Assembly (NCBI GenBank): GCA_003991915.1
Contig: RQTK01000286.1
Coordinates: 280,422 to 344,421 of the forward strand
Source of the DNA: Elysia chlorotica
Taxonomy: Eukaryota > Mollusca > Gastropoda > Plakobranchidae
Length of the DNA: 64,000 nucleotides
Direction: 5' to 3'
Part shown: positions 62,422 through 64,000 of the stretch, in pieces
How positions within the stretch are numbered: position 1 is the stretch's first letter
How the letters are laid out: every line of letters begins with the position of its first letter
The notes under the pieces: model-generated
What the model was told of the DNA's origin: nothing
Database searches by the model: none
Seen by the model: the letters and a program-made list of their open reading frames with translations, nothing else
Program-made: the position numbers and the translations under genes

Positions 62422-63041
62422 ACAAATCTTGTGGGGTTTTGCCCCCAAGCATGCTCTGAACAATAATTTACTGCACTTTTCTTTTTAGATATTCCTTATC
62501 TGCTTTCTGTGCTTTATCTCATCCGGTTTACTTCGAACCGGATTTTACGTTTCAACAACGGTTTCCTAGAAAAAATCTGTACACTGCCAATATCTTAGTG
62601 TCTTAGTCCTCAACGCCAACATATGCTGTTCCTCTCACAGCTTAACTGCTGTATAGATGGATCTTTTCATGCTATATATGAATATTATGACGAAAAATAA
62701 TGTTCGTGTTATATAGGCGCTGCAAGGGAAAAAAAAGTAGGCCTACTACTGGGAAAGGGGAGGCGTGATTAAATTGGTGAGAGAATGTTTTTTGGGACTT
62801 CGTTAGAATAACTTTTGTTAAATGAATTTCTTGTACATGTATTCATCAGACACTCTCAATTTTTATTTCATATTTTTGTTATGTGTACGTACATGCATAT
62901 TATGACAAGATAAGGAAATCTAGGGTTTTTTTTTTCTTTTTCTGGAGCAGTTTTTTTTTCAAGTTCCTGTTCCACGCCTATTTAATCAACATTCTTCAAC
63001 CAACAGCATTTCTATCCATGAACTTCTCCAACGACATCACA

Positions 63042-63686
63042 ATGAAGACAACACTCACTCTTCTTTTGACCATAGGGCTTTTCGTCGCTGGCGCCGCTAC
63101 AACTGGTACTATTATTATAAATCTTTACTTAGAACGTATATAGTAGATGGCATATAATAAATTAAAAAATCTGAATAAAAGAGAATGGTTTGTAGTATTA
63201 AAAAAACTTTAGTCATAATTATTGTCTGAAGTAGATTGATGATATCATAAGGCTTCTCTCAGGGATTCTAAGTTAAGATCTATCTAAATAAATTTCAGAT
63301 TCAAAACGGGCTTATATATTTTTGATTATCTCATCAGAAAATTGTGTCCAATATAACGCAAAAACAAAGAAATAAAACATAATTAATATTTTATTGAATA
63401 TCTCAGCCTGCACCAGTCGGTTTGGTATGGAATGGAATTCTAAGTGATATAAAAAGCATATTATATCGCTAGATTTATCAACCAATGTTAATTCCATAAT
63501 TATTTTCTCCCCACAGCTTGTATCGAGGACTACCCCGGTGACGCTGACAACAACCCGTGCAACTCTGTCACCATGTCTTCCTTTAGCTGGGTCAACGACG
63601 TGGGATACTGCTGTGAGTCGGGCGGGATCTCTATCTACTCATCCACCTTTAACGGCGCCACGGCAGTCTTCTGTACCTGCAATTAG
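63042..63686 (+). CDS. Small secreted six-cysteine peptide gene (two exons)
   Basis: Join 63042-63105 and 63517-63686 (donor ACTG|GTACTA, acceptor CCCACAG, phase 1). The product is 77 aa. It starts with a typical signal peptide (MKTTLTLLLTIGLFVAGAAT); cleavage is expected near residue 20-22. The mature part of about 55 aa is acidic and Ser/Thr/Asn/Gly-rich, with cysteines at 23, 36, 53, 54, 74 and 76: C-X12-C-X16-CC-X19-C-X-C, enough for three disulfides. An upstream in-frame ATG (63018) would add eight residues; I prefer 63042 because it puts the hydrophobic core right after Met-Lys. I do not recognise the family. Secreted defence, signalling or mucus peptides are all possible and the sequence does not decide. 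Its GC-rich exon 2 stands out against AT-rich surroundings, which supports coding. Confidence 0.8.
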
Positions 63687-63835
63687 GAATGACAGAAAGA
63701 TGTGAATTAGTCACAGATATCTATTAATAGAACGTTGTGGTATTGCAGTCTTCTGTACCTGCAATTAGGAATGGCAGAAAGTTGTGTATCATTCACAGAT
63801 TTCTATTAAAAGCTATTAATAGAACTTTGTGGTAT
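63663..63835. repeat. Tandem duplication of the gene's last codons and 3' UTR, unit about 83 bp
   Basis: GCAGTCTTCTGTACCTGCAA then TTAGGAATGACAGAAAG at 63663 recurs at 63746 with one change, and the following CACAGAT-TCTATTAA-AGAAC-TTGTGGTATT also repeats. Confidence 0.93.
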
Positions 63836-63925
63836 TATTCTATTAAATCTGGTCTTCTTACAAAAATGTAATGGTAGTGAAAGATTGAGATATTTCCAAG
63901 TTGACAGAAGTGACTTCGAGCAAAT

Positions 63926-63965
63926 GTTGTTGTTGTTGTTGTTTTTGTTGTTGTTGTTGTTGTTT

Positions 63966-64000
<35 letters not shown>
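63926..64000. repeat. (GTT)n microsatellite at the window edge
   Basis: TTGTTG repeat with two TTTTTG interruptions, running to the end of the window. Confidence 0.97.

Overview
This window is nuclear DNA from an invertebrate animal, most likely a mollusc or a close lophotrochozoan relative. The case rests on intron-rich gene structure with GT-AG introns, AT-rich introns and intergenic DNA full of (GA)n, (CT)n, (GTT)n and (ATCT)n tracts, and dozens of copies of a tRNA-derived SINE. The placement below 'animal' is inference; no rRNA or mitochondrial marker is present. Three assembly gaps lie at 3911-4282, 28685-28801 and 42764-42835.

The left 27.9 kb holds no protein-coding gene that I can support. 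It contains simple repeats, tandem duplications, SINE copies and one decayed CR1/L2-like LINE (about 10545-11612). The long ORFs there are translations of simple repeats.

The centre (about 28.0-59.6 kb, minus strand) is one gene, an ortholog of the RNA helicase DHX9 (RNA helicase A, Drosophila maleless). I reconstructed 29 coding exons plus a Gly/Arg-rich last exon, each with GT-AG borders and matching phase. Joined, they give 3816 nt, or 1271 aa, almost exactly the human length. Two dsRNA-binding domains, Walker A (GETGCGKT), DEIH, SAT, the QRRGRAGR motif and the C-terminal RGG-rich tail are all readable.

The locus is structurally odd. Exon 23 is present twice (40612-40723 and 38822-38933) with an identical protein sequence, and including both would create an early stop. 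The only visible last exon (31580-31907) lies upstream of exon 29 (29080-29274). This fits a tandem duplication of the gene's 3' end in which one copy lost exon 29 to a LINE and the other copy's last exon lies in or at an assembly gap. At least five other exons (5, 9, 21, 24, 27) have partial 'ghost' copies of their edges, splice sites included, in neighbouring introns; several of these are units of intronic tandem arrays. An 85-88 bp palindrome-rich element sits in two introns with 12 bp target-site duplications, one of them confirmed by an empty paralogous site.

Introns also hold a 5'-truncated LINE with RNase H (31999-33553), its 3' fragment (48150-48436), an RTE-like fragment (44565-45088) and more SINEs.

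At the right end (63042-63686, plus strand) a two-exon gene encodes a 77 aa secreted peptide with six cysteines. I do not recognise its family. Its last coding bases and 3' UTR are tandemly duplicated. The window ends in a (GTT)n tract.
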